Below are positions 54,868-64,000 of a DNA stretch of 64,000 bases, piece after piece. Position 1 is the stretch's first letter, and each line of letters begins with the position of its first letter. The position numbers and the translations under genes were made by a program. Under the pieces are notes generated by a model. The model was not told the origin of the DNA. It worked only from the letters and a program-made list of their open reading frames with translations, and ran no database searches. This DNA is from Amoebophrya sp. A120. Lineage: Eukaryota; Sar; Dinophyceae; Syndiniales; Amoebophryaceae. The DNA lies in NCBI GenBank assembly GCA_905178155.1, contig CAJINV010000005.1:545715-609714 (forward strand). The letters run 5' to 3'.

Positions 54868-56394
54868 TTACAATTTACTTTCCAACACGATCTTTGCCCC
54901 GCCATACTCTCCCCGCCTCTTCAGCCCGTCCATTTCCCTCTGTCCTTGCCGCAATTCGTTCAGCATTGCCGGGGATTGCGCTTCTTTCAGCGTCAATATC
55001 TCCAGCTCCTGATCTTCCGCCGTACCCAGGTGTTTCCAGCTCTTGTGCAGCTCTTCCAATCTCTCGACGTACAACGCATGTAACCTTTTCACCTCTGCGC
55101 GGAACACTTCGCTATCTGTTTCTCCCTTCACCATCTTCACCGGAATCTCGATCGGCGCGCCGAAGACCGTGTGCAAGGGCGTTTTTGCCGGAATCGTCGG
55201 AAAAAGCAAACTACCGACCGTGTTGTTGAAATTGTGAAAAACGGGGAGAGAAAACTGCATGTTTTTCTGCATCAGGAGTTGAAATTTCCGCAAAAGCGGG
55301 TTGAAAACCTGCCGATACAAAGCCGTTTCCCCGAAAACTAAAACCGGAACCAGCGGCGTCCCGGTGCGTAAAGCCACCTCGACGAAGCCCATCCTGTCTT
55401 TCAAAACGATCCGCATCTTCCCGCCGCCCGAGAGCAGCGCCTCGTCTGCCCCACCCACATACAGCCCAACGGATTTTTTCGCTTCTAGGTTCCTCACCAC
55501 CTTCTCCTTTTGCGCCGTAGTCAATCCGGCCAGCATGCTCCATTCGGCGGCCCCGGGCAGGTGGAAAGCCGCGTCGACCGTGCAACAATAAACCTTACCC
55601 AAATTCGGGTTTTTCTTGTGCAGCAGCTTTGTTTCCAGCCCCGTCCCCTCCGCAAACGTCGGCGCCATGGAAAGCGCGAGGACCCCATGCGGATGGACCG
55701 CGAAGAGGAAGTTTTCGTGGTTCGCTTTTTCCAACGGGTAGGTAAACACGTTTCGGTGCGGGTAGTAGGCGGAAATGAGCTTGAAAATGTAGCTGTCCCG
55801 CAAACCAGGGTCGCCCCGGATTCTCCCCGAGTGCTTCCAGGGGTTAAAATAGGCGAGGACTTCGTACAGTAGGAACCCGAAGGCGAACTTCTTTCGGTTG
55901 TACCCGATGGTGCGCTGGAAGAGCTGCTTCAAAAAGTAGAGTAAAACGGCGGAGTTGATGCCTGTCTGCGTGCAGACCCAGAAGAGCACCGCGGCCTGGG
56001 GAAGCGGGAGAATTTTTTGCAAAATGAGACCGAGTTTGGTTGAAAACTCCGGTTTCGAAACGGCGTGCGGTTCAGGTGGGTGTACAAGGGTGATATGTTT
56101 ATTTTCCAGTGCGGCTGAGGAGGAGGTCTTCTGGTTCCACAACACTTTCGCTTCTTGTTCGTCGTCTTTCTCCTTCTCACTGCTTTCTTGCGCTGGAGTT
56201 ATTTTCGCTGGTAACAGCCCCGGCGTCGTCCGCGGCGTTCTGGTTCTTCGCGTTGGATAATACTGGTGCCCATTAAGTCGAGATGGAGACTCGTGCTGGT
56301 CCTGAAATTGAAGTTTCGCGGAATCATTACATTCACTCTGGTCGAAGTATTTCATGTTTGAGTTTGACGTCAACTCGAGTTTGGCCAAACTCAT
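54868..56394 (-). CDS. DGAT2-family acyltransferase, 508 aa
   Basis: One frame. I chose the ATG at 56394; another in-frame ATG lies at 56355, and upstream codons are only near-cognate. Residues 1-110 are polar and disordered. A hydrophobic segment near 127-155 (LPQAAVLFWVCTQTGINSAV) should anchor it in the ER. The acyltransferase signature is complete: HPHG at about 234-237, LPGAAEWSMLAG, the glycine-rich VGGADEALLSGGG, then VEVALRTGTPLVPVLVFGE and a C-terminal GAPIEIPV. Family knowledge: DGAT2/MOGAT enzymes transfer an acyl group from acyl-CoA to diacyl- or monoacylglycerol (or wax alcohols), making storage lipid at the ER and lipid droplet. HPHG rather than the animal-type YFP-HPHG context does not tell which acceptor is used. 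Confidence 0.9.
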   Translation of the reverse strand: MSLAKLELTSNSNMKYFDQSECNDSAKLQFQDQHESPSRLNGHQYYPTRRTRTPRTTPGLLPAKITPAQESSEKEKDDEQEAKVLWNQKTSSSAALENKHITLVHPPEPHAVSKPEFSTKLGLILQKILPLPQAAVLFWVCTQTGINSAVLLYFLKQLFQRTIGYNRKKFAFGFLLYEVLAYFNPWKHSGRIRGDPGLRDSYIFKLISAYYPHRNVFTYPLEKANHENFLFAVHPHGVLALSMAPTFAEGTGLETKLLHKKNPNLGKVYCCTVDAAFHLPGAAEWSMLAGLTTAQKEKVVRNLEAKKSVGLYVGGADEALLSGGGKMRIVLKDRMGFVEVALRTGTPLVPVLVFGETALYRQVFNPLLRKFQLLMQKNMQFSLPVFHNFNNTVGSLLFPTIPAKTPLHTVFGAPIEIPVKMVKGETDSEVFRAEVKRLHALYVERLEELHKSWKHLGTAEDQELEILTLKEAQSPAMLNELRQGQREMDGLKRRGEYGGAKIVLESKL

Positions 56395-56657
56395 AAAATC
56401 GTTCGTAACATTGGGCCGAGCGAGGCTAAGAAAAAATGCCGAAGTGACTTTGAATTTAGAAAACGTACGACGATGTCGCAACGGCACGACAGTACAAAAA
56501 TCGACAAAGATATCCGTACCAGGTACAGACGGAACCACACGAGGCACTTTGAAAACGAATCAACGACGACCAAAAACTGACGAACGGGAACGCGGCTAAC
56601 AGATAAAGAAGGAAATGATCAACGCCAACAAGAAAGAAAAATCTAAATCGTTCACAT

Positions 56658-57083
56658 TCATTTTAGTAGCAAACTGTTCGGATCATTCAAGAGCGCTGGG
56701 GCTAGCAGTACCTCCGGCAGTGCACCTGAACTTCCAGTTACACGTCCCACGGACGCGCTCCTGTTGACGAGGGCCTTTGCCTTTTCTCTTCGCAACAAAA
56801 TCTCCGGTTTTCGTTTCGGTTTGACCAAACTCAATTTGTGAAAAGTTTCCTCGAGTGCTGCCAGCTCGGGAAGCTCCGGCCCGTCGCTCTCATCCTCTGT
56901 CAGCGAGATTCCCTTTGCTGCTACGTGCGGAATCAGGCAGCAAGATGTGAAGATCGCAAGATGAAATAGAGCTGCGCTGCGCGAGCCACTGAGGAAACTA
57001 GTCGAGATGTCTTTTCTGCGCCTTGCAACCTCGCGGCCGGAAAAATGCGCCCGTGCGCCGTCTTTTCGCTTCCATTGCGTCAT
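56658..57083 (-). CDS. Small secreted or membrane protein, about 141 aa
   Basis: I start this at the ATG at 57083; the frame is open further up but becomes less protein-like. After a basic N-terminal stretch comes a hydrophobic segment (AALFHLAIFTSCCLIPHVAA) followed by an Ala-Lys-Gly cleavage-like site, so the product may enter the secretory pathway. The mature part has an acidic stretch and a Lys/Arg-rich tail. No family is recognised. Confidence 0.45.
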   Translation of the reverse strand: MTQWKRKDGARAHFSGREVARRRKDISTSFLSGSRSAALFHLAIFTSCCLIPHVAAKGISLTEDESDGPELPELAALEETFHKLSLVKPKRKPEILLRREKAKALVNRSASVGRVTGSSGALPEVLLAPALLNDPNSLLLK

Positions 57084-58403
57084 TCTGCTAAAACGCCCGC
57101 GTGTCTGAGACCGCGTGGGGACGCAATGATAATCTTCAATGTTCTTATGCAGTTGCTGCAGCAACCTGGTTGTCTCAACAGAAAGGAACGGCAAAAATGC
57201 AAACAAATCTTCAATCTGCAAAAGCAAGAAAAGGATCTTCTACTTGCTTTCCTGTACTCTACGCAAGAATCTACCAATGATCTAATCCTAAGGCAAGAGA
57301 AAACGAAGTAGCGATGACCTGGGGCGGATTGCGTAACGTAGAAGGAAAGAAAAACATATGAACCACTCGACTTTTTGAACTGCTCTGCCCGTCACTCCTA
57401 AGTAAAGATCGTTCTTTCGCTGGCATGCTGCGGCTCGCACTGATCCTGATGATCTTCCAAGAACGATCCGACCTTCGCTGGCAATGATCACAATCGAGTG
57501 CGACATCATATAGTCCAACGAAGATTCCAGATTGCTGAGTGCTTCGGACAGCCCTCCTGGGTCATCGAAGATAAACGTTCGCTGCGCATGAGGAAGATCC
57601 GGAGCAATTCAGGAAAAACGACAGCAACTAACATCGATACTCATGTCGACATGACGACCCGGAAGATTATCTTCCGGGCCAACAAATGAAAGTGAAACAG
57701 CTCCAGCTGGTCCCGCGGCTGTGTTGTCGGTTCTTGTAATGATTATAAAAAATCAGCTTTTATTAGCGATGTCTCCGAATTGTACAGAAAATGTGCTTGC
57801 AACATTCGTCGAATGCCAAAAAACGCTTGTTCAGCCAGAACTTTTTTCCCATTTTTGAAACTACAAAATGATAAGGCGTTTTCACGAAAATCTCAGATCT
57901 TTGCTTTGTCTTCTGACCTCTCAAGGTGCTTCGATAGTCGGCCCTGCAGCTGATCACAACCGTAGAGACTTCTATCATGAGATGAAGATGCTAGAAAATA
58001 ATGCGGCCAATGGTGCCTCATTTTGTTTTCCACTGTTGCTCCCCGAAAAAGTCAAAAATTGAAACTACTCCGTATGGATAGTTTTTCTTCCTTATTCTCG
58101 CTCCGCGGGCGGAATCGGCGAAACTGGAAAAATCCACGATACCAAATTCTGTGTTTGTAAAAAATCGTAAAACACCCTAACGTTCTACTCACTGATTCGA
58201 AACAAGTAGTGTAGGCAGCCGCGACTAGGACTGCTGTCGTGCCGAATAATTCTACATTTGAAAAAGAAGCAGGTCGCTGGAACTCTTACATTCAACAAAA
58301 TCTTACATTTACTTCGCTTCTTGCACCCCTAAAAAAGTAGTATATTTTTGTCCACGTCGTGGTCTAACACTGGTACTTATCATCTGTTTCTACCACAGCA
58401 CCA
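57084..58403. other. Intergenic, nothing recognised
   Basis: No coding-like frame longer than about 90 codons and no repeat. T-rich and A-rich patches near 58140-58350 lie just downstream of the next gene. Confidence 0.6.
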
Positions 58404-61400
58404 CTAGTCCGTCGTAGTCTGTTCGACCCTCTCCTCCGTTTGCGCCGCTTGTCGTTCCTGCAGCAGCGCGACGATGAAGGCCGTATCTGCTGTCCGGATG
58501 CGCACGGATTGGTCTTGCAGCGTTGCGACAAAGTGCGGCGACAGGTCAAAGCCGATGTAGCAGTCACGGTCGGGATGCGTGAAGTTCGCTGCAGTGCCGG
58601 CCTCCCGCAGAATGGTCGTAAAAACGCAGACCTTCGTCGCCAGCGGGGTGACTTTTTCCGCAATTTTGCAAAACCGCTCCTGGTCGCCGCGAAACAGAAA
58701 CTGCGCGTCGAGCCGGTCCAACCGCGCGCTCAGGCTTGCCCGCTGCCGCTCCACGGCTGCGAGGACACGGCTTTCGAACCGCCGGACAATCAGCGGGAGA
58801 AGGCAGTTTTTGACCAAGAGTTCCGCCAACTCGCACGGACAGGTCGTGCTGGCTGCGTTGTACTTGGAAGAAGTACTAGTAGAGGTATTTTCATCTCGAC
58901 GCTGGTGGAGTGATGCGAGAAGCGCTTGGTACAGATCGTTCCCCGTGATGGAAAGGCTTTCATCATTGGAGTTGTTACGGAGGTCGTGGCTCTGTCCTGG
59001 ACTCGAGTATGCGTCGCCGCGCAGCAAGACCACTAAACCAACTGTAAAATTCTCTATGAAAACGAAATCTCTTGTCACAGTCACATCCGAGACGTTTTGT
59101 AAGGCGTTTTGCCTTACAAAACGTCTCTGATGTGACTGTGACAAGAGATTTCGTTTTCATATTCTCCACCAAGTCGAGGATGTGAAGCAGAAAACGCCGC
59201 CACAACACCTCGGCTTCCACCTGGCACCGCTCACCGGAGAGAACGTGCCGCGGCTCCTCGTGGCCGAGGGCGTCGCCGTCCGTTCGGGGGAGCGGGAGGG
59301 GGGCGATGTCGACCAAGAAACGGAAACCAGCCATCTCTGCAGTTATTTCCTGCTCCGCGTCGTCTCTATAGTTTGCCTGCTTCAGATACGTGCCGACAGA
59401 AACCGGCGCCTTTTCGCGCTGCTCGTCGTCCAACTTTCGTGGGAACGCATGCATCAGCCGGTGCGCCATCAAATCGCCGGCGGCGTTGCAAAAACCTGGG
59501 ATACCAAGCACAGTTTGTTAACCGTACAAGAGTTCGTAGGATCATTCATAGTAGACCAAAAAGATACACTGTCACAGAAAATGGCCACACAATAACCGTA
59601 AACGAATCCATAGGAAACAGATAAAATAAGTAATAGATACTGTGCACTGCTTCAACAGTCGGAGCTGCCAGGCGTTGATTGGAAGTGGACATGTTCATCG
59701 GAAGCAGGTCTTGCTTCGTGCAAAAGTCTCGTAAGGCGCCCGCGAGACGCAAACCGTTGTGAAAGCTGAAGTTGTGCCTCCAAAAGTGCACTTCTGCAAG
59801 CTTGTCGCCGTACACAGGTCGCTTCGCCCTGTCCGAAAGGTTTACGACAAGCCTGCCGACGACGTCGTCCTCGTTGGCAACAACGACCAGGGCCGGACGT
59901 GCCCGAAAGCGGGGATCGCCCGGTTGTTGAAACAGCCCGAAAGGGAAGCCCTGTGCCGATACCATGCTATGCTCGGACTCGTTCAGCAGCAGGGAGGCCT
60001 TGACCAGAAACCCGGCGACCGCGCGGGACGTCGTCGTACCGGGTGTTTTCCTCTCCCGGTCGTGCATCGCCTGCTGGGGAATCCGGATGGCAGTCACCGG
60101 CTGCGTATGTTGTACTGTGTTCATATGGTTTCGGTTTTGATGTTGCACACCAGGCTGCTGCGTAACTTCGTCCTGGAAGAAGTCGTTTCTCCCACAGTCC
60201 AATTTCCCCTGCAACTCCCACGCGCGCCAGCTCGTCAAGTCCGAGACCCGCGTGCCCACGCCGAGGCAAAACGCCGCATCGTTGCTCAGCTGGGGTGCGG
60301 TACAGCACAGGAGACAAAATTCGCTGACGTGTTGCGCGAGCTGCGCCCGCCCGCGGAGACTCGCAATTTTCAGACTGCGATCCCTCCAGAGAAACAGCGC
60401 GGTCATGCAAAGGTCGCGGAGGAAGCACGCCGGAAGCCGGGTGCGCCGCGCCTGCCGCGCTGGTTTTTGGAGGGGACCCGAGTGAGTCGTGAAGTGGACG
60501 ACACCTGGAGGTGCTGCTTCCGCTAGAGGAGCCCCGGACGTCGAGATTCCACTGCTTTCCTCCGTGCCCTCGAAGCTGCTCTTCGCCGTGGATTCCGTGC
60601 TGGTGCTATTCATCGAGGGATAGCTGCAGTGTGTTTGTATAGAATCAGTATGTGAAGAAACTGAATCATCTCATCTACGCGCTTTTACAGCGTCTTCAAA
60701 TCTCTTCATGCATTCACATGATGCATGACGTTCATACGGTGGTAGAAGCAACTCAAATGTCGTGGCGGGTACTTTATCAGCAAGAGAAAAACAACATGTG
60801 TGTTCGCCTCTAGGTGGGCGAGCAAGAGAAAAACAAAAATTCTACGGATCCTCCACCGCAGCCAAGTTGTCCACCGCACCCAAGTCGTCGGTTATCGCGA
60901 CACCGGTGTGCAACACGAGTGCGAGGCCTTCCATTACGGACCTGGCTTCTGGCGCGTCGAGCATCACGTTGACGCAGTGACGCAAAAGACGCGCGCTCTG
61001 CCCTCGTTGTGCTTCAGGAAAAAATGATGTTGGCAGAGGATTATTTCGGTTTTGCCCTTCGCCTGCACTAGATCCGTTTTCTTCTGGTCGTGAATTTATC
61101 TGCTGCAACCCTGTTTCCCAGTTCCTTTCTGCAATTGGCCACCGGAAATCTGCCGCGTCACCCACCTTCTCCTGCTTTTGGTTTATTGTGTTGTTGCGCG
61201 TGTTAGTTGTTTGCGTTCTTGCGGTGACCGTAGTAATTGCAGGTCCTTTCTTGTCTCCACGAGGCTGTCGTTCCTTGGATATCTTCTGCTTTTCACCTCT
61301 TCCTCTGCTTTGGTAACGATCGGTCATTTCGCTTCCCGCCCGCACTGCCATTTTCGCCGTTTGCAGGGTGCGCGGATCGTGGTAGTTTTCGAAAAAGCCG

Positions 61401-63495
61401 AGGTCGTCTTCGATACTTTCCTCGCTGTGGAGAACGTCCTCTTTGTTCTCGTTGTCGTCTTTCGAAATCGGGCGTCGGTGCGATAGATGTGGATGAACAG
61501 AAGCTCTATCTCCAGCATTAATATGTTGATCTTTGCCAAAGCAGTACCCCATCTTCCGGCACAGCAGCTCCCACAAACTACTGGGAACCTCTAACGCGGG
61601 AAGCAAGCCGGGAAACGCGCAGAAGGAGACACTCATGTCTAGTTCGATCGCGGCCAGAATGTAGATCGCTACCGCGTGGGTCTGCAGGCGCTCCATGTTC
61701 TGCCTTTGGCGTTTTTTTATGGCGAGGAGAGACGCGGGGGACCGGTTTGAAAAGTGCGCCTTGGAGCTGCTCCTGCGTCGTTCGCGCTGCTTTCCTTCGC
61801 CGCCCACCGCACCGGCCTCAGCGGGACGAAGATGATCTTCAGCATCAGGACCTTCTTGAGAAGAAGAAGATGAGCAGGAAAAGTCGTGCAATTCATGATC
61901 TAAATCCAGCTCCGTCGCACCCAGCCGGTAGAGAAAGGAGCGAAATTTCAACTTGCCCAGCGGGTCCTCGATGTCGCCCTTGGTATCCTGTGCAAAAGTA
62001 TCGTAGTCGTACTAATTGCAATCGTGCATGACAAACCTGGTTTCTCAGCAAAGTCAGCATTACAAATTCCATTTTTCCTTCTGGAAAAATTTGTAATGCG
62101 ATTTATACTAGTACGATACTTTTGCAGTTCATACTTGGCGACGTTCACCAAATGCGGGTGCAAGGGGAGTTTGATCAGCCGGTAGGTGGTCGTCAGAAAC
62201 TTCTTGCAGTGGTTGAAACCCAAGATCGCCTTGGTCAGCGCGTCTTCGAAATCCGTTTCGACCGCAGCTCGCTGCTCGTACGCGGTCTCCAGACGCGCAG
62301 TGAATATCAGAAGGAAAAATCCCCCCACCCCATACTCAAACGCAGACTTGTGGCCACAAATCAGCTTTGTCATGCTAGAAGGGAAAAGATGCGGACTGTA
62401 GTGCTGGTTGGCGTGGGAAAGCCTTGCACCTTCAGCATGACAGGGGGCAGCTGGAAGTGGGAAACAGCATGACAAATTGCCTGCAAACGAGGCCACAGCT
62501 GCGTCTCTTGGCCTTCTAGCATTACAAGTCGATTTGTGTACTCAAATACAGCATCACAAACTTCTTCGTTTTCGATATGGGGAGGGGGGATTTTTCCTTT
62601 TGATAGTGAAGTCCTGCTCTTCATCCGCTACTTCCGGCGGAAGAAAATCACGGGGCGCGGGGGGAACCTCCCCTGTGGTCGTGTCGCCAGCTTGTTTGTC
62701 GTTGTTCCGTTGAACTTCTACGACTCCAGCGTCCGCAGCAACACCTGACGCCGCATCCTCGCCATCGGTCTCCTCGTCGAGCAGGAGATTTTCATTTTCC
62801 TCTACGAGCGCCCCTGATCGCACAGTTTTCGTAGTCTTCGTCGCGGCCACGTTAAGAAATGAACCCTGCTCCTGTCTTGTCGGCGTCGGCACATGCTGCA
62901 GACTCGCGGACAGACTGCCACTGTGCGACGACGAGGCGCTGTTGGTCGCGGAGGTCAAAATCCCCAAGTGGCTCGAATCGGCAAACGAAGAAAGATCATC
63001 GACAGCGGCTGCTTGCTGCCTGCTCGCGGTCAGGCTGTGCGATGCGGAGGACGAAGAGGAGCTACTTGAGGATGAGGAGCTGCAGCTCGCACTATAAGAG
63101 CAATCGTTCTTGGTCTCCTTGGTTGCGCTCTCTGTTATTTCTGCTGTAGCTGTGGTCTTTCCATTACGAATAAATGTTCCACCACATTGCTTTCGGTTTG
63201 TTTTCGCCCTTTGCTGATTCTGCACAATCTGCTCTAATTCATCTCCGACGGCGCGCAGGAACGTCGCCGTCTGACTCTCCGCGAGAGAAGAGGACACAGA
63301 GCGCAGCTCGGAAGAAGAAAACGTTGCGGCTGCGGGGGTCGAAGACCGCGATCCCGACGAACCTTGGAGGTCGTCCCGGTCGGAGGTTATGGAGTTCTTC
63401 AACACGTTGATCTTCTGACGGTTGCGCTGCGGTGCGGCCGGTGGTTCGCGGTCCAAAGCAGTAGCAGGAACACCAACAGCACCATTGATAGTCAT
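58404..63495 (-). CDS. Unknown large protein, 1383 aa, three introners and two GT-AG introns
   Basis: Exons: 63495-62606, 62299-62134, 61978-60846, 60623-59641, 59495-59162 and 59049-58404 (4152 nt, no internal stop). Gaps 1, 2 and 5 are introners of families 3, 2 and 6. Gaps 60845-60624 (GTAGAA...CTGCAG) and 59640-59496 (GTATCT...CCCAG) are GT-AG. The start is ATG 63495. The N-terminal 290 residues are Ser/Thr-rich with a long serine run. An ordered helical region follows (FEDALTKAILGFNHCKKFL, KGDIEDPLGKLKFRSFLYRL). Further ordered blocks include IYILAAIELDMSVSFCAFP and, near the C-terminus, HPDRDCYIGFDLSPHFVATL. No known family is recognised. Splitting at 60842/60613 into two genes is possible, but phase and splice sites fit one. 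Confidence 0.65.
59055..59161. mobile_element. Fold-back introner-like element, family 6 (107 bp hairpin)
   Basis: Two 51-bp arms, complementary except for one position, flank a 5-nt loop (GTTTT). The arm begins TATGAAAACGAAATCTCTTG. The duplication is TTCTC (59050-59054 and 59162-59166). Excision gives LDLVENFTVGLVVL in frame. The element is essentially nothing but inverted repeat. Confidence 0.93.
61984..62133. mobile_element. Introner-like element, family 2, inverted orientation (150 bp)
   Basis: The left end is TATCCTGTGCAAAAGTATCG and the right end is the inverse of TATGAACTGCAAAAGTATCG. The duplication is CTTGG (61979-61983 and 62134-62138). Its interior matches the other family 2 copies only as reverse complement. 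Excision gives VNVAKGDIEDP in frame. Confidence 0.9.
62305..62605. mobile_element. Introner-like element, family 3 (301 bp)
   Basis: The ends TATCAGAAGGAAAAATCCCC and the inverse of TATCAAAAGGAAAAATCCCC are followed by a C-rich block and CCCCAT. The duplication is GTGAA (62300-62304 and 62606-62610). Excision gives EEQDFTARLETAYEQ in frame. It shares the A-rich then C-rich end design with 16319-16632. Confidence 0.9.
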
Positions 63496-63518
63496 ATCTA
63501 CAATTTTATCGCAAGACT

Positions 63519-63690
63519 CACGAATAGTTCAATTTCGTGAATAGTTCAAATTGAATAGTTCAATTTCGTGAATAGTTCAAATTGAATAGTTCAATTTGGT
63601 GAATAGTTCAAATTGAATAGTTCAATTTCGCGAATAGTTCAAATTGAATAGTTCAATTTCATGAATAATTCAAATTTAATAACTCAACTT
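63519..63690. repeat. 31-bp tandem repeat, about 4-5 copies
   Basis: The unit is made of two related halves, GAATAGTTCAATTTCGT and GAATAGTTCAAATT, repeated head to tail just upstream of the ATG at 63495. Copies differ by single bases (TTTCGTG, TTTGGTG, TTTCGCG, TTTCATG), with decay at the right end. Confidence 0.9.
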
Positions 63691-64000
63691 CAACTCAATC
63701 TCCAGTCTCAATCTGAGTCACAATCTGAATCTTAAATCTTCCTACCTCGATCTCAAATCTTAAGAAATCTTAAATCGATCGAAGATGATCTATCAAATCT
63801 TATTCCAATCTCAAATCTTATTTCAATCTCATATCTTAAAAAATCTTAACTATCAAATCTTATCTCAATCTCAAATCTTAAAAAAATCTTAAATCTTAAA
63901 GTCATCGCAGGCCATCTATGAAATCTTATTCCAGTCTCATAATCTCAAATCTTAAGTATCGGATCTCAATCTCAAATCTTAAAATACGGGTGGGGGGGGG
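63691..64000. repeat. Irregular CTCAAATCTTA-type low-complexity repeat, ending in a G run
   Basis: Words such as AATCTCAAATCTTA recur irregularly to the end of the window, where the sequence changes abruptly to ACGGGTGGGGGGGGG. The strand is strongly pyrimidine/adenine biased with almost no G before that point. No gene is present. Confidence 0.8.

Noticed and set aside
1-64000. tRNA, rRNA, spliced-leader or CRISPR features
   Set aside because: I scanned by eye and recognised none; the regularly spaced palindromes at 6.6-7.4 kb lack CRISPR spacers and lie in a eukaryotic setting.

Overview
The window looks like nuclear DNA of a gene-dense protist, most probably an alveolate of the dinoflagellate lineage. 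A parasitic syndinian such as Amoebophrya fits best. This rests on three things: every gene I can support lies on the minus strand, genes are cut by short introns, and at least 14 coding exons are interrupted by introner-like elements (short insertions with terminal inverted repeats and 5-bp target duplications that behave as introns). The taxon is an inference from this style; no marker gene here proves it. No bacterial operon, rRNA, tRNA or spliced-leader sequence was recognised.

Layout, left to right (all genes minus strand, so transcription runs right to left). 1-2528: low-complexity protein gene running off the left edge. 2529-8785: no gene; a GC-rich island (about 3050-6000), a palindromic 39-bp minisatellite (core 6650-7360) and a second GC-rich block (7890-8450). 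8786-11420: coiled-coil protein. 11421-14464: GC-rich island. 14465-22360: two tandem paralogues, each with two U1-type zinc fingers followed by a coiled coil. 23129-24859 and 25402-28639: introner-rich genes of unknown function. 29180-29960: GC-rich island. 30307-34944: an apparently intronless NACHT-type NTPase with WD40 repeats. 35558-37721: possible 2OG-Fe(II) dioxygenase-like protein. 38407-41423: a small mitochondrial-type membrane protein, a partly resolved gene and translation factor eIF2-beta. 42076-48884: a 1063-aa coiled-coil protein and an introner-rich gene. 49040-50730: GC-rich island. 51765-53902: secreted M14 zinc carboxypeptidase. 54868-56394: DGAT2-family acyltransferase. 56658-57083: small secreted protein. 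58404-63495: a 1383-aa protein with three introners. 63520-64000: tandem repeats.

The most interesting material is the introner set. Six sequence families, unrelated inside, obey one rule: element ends TAT...ATA and a 5-bp direct duplication. Removing the element plus one duplication copy restores the reading frame in every case. In the zinc-finger pair, the interrupted copy then aligns residue by residue with the uninterrupted paralogue. The boundaries do not allow GT-AG splicing, whereas other introns in the same genes are ordinary GT-AG introns. Exon models were built by hand from splice motifs and phase; no transcript data were available.
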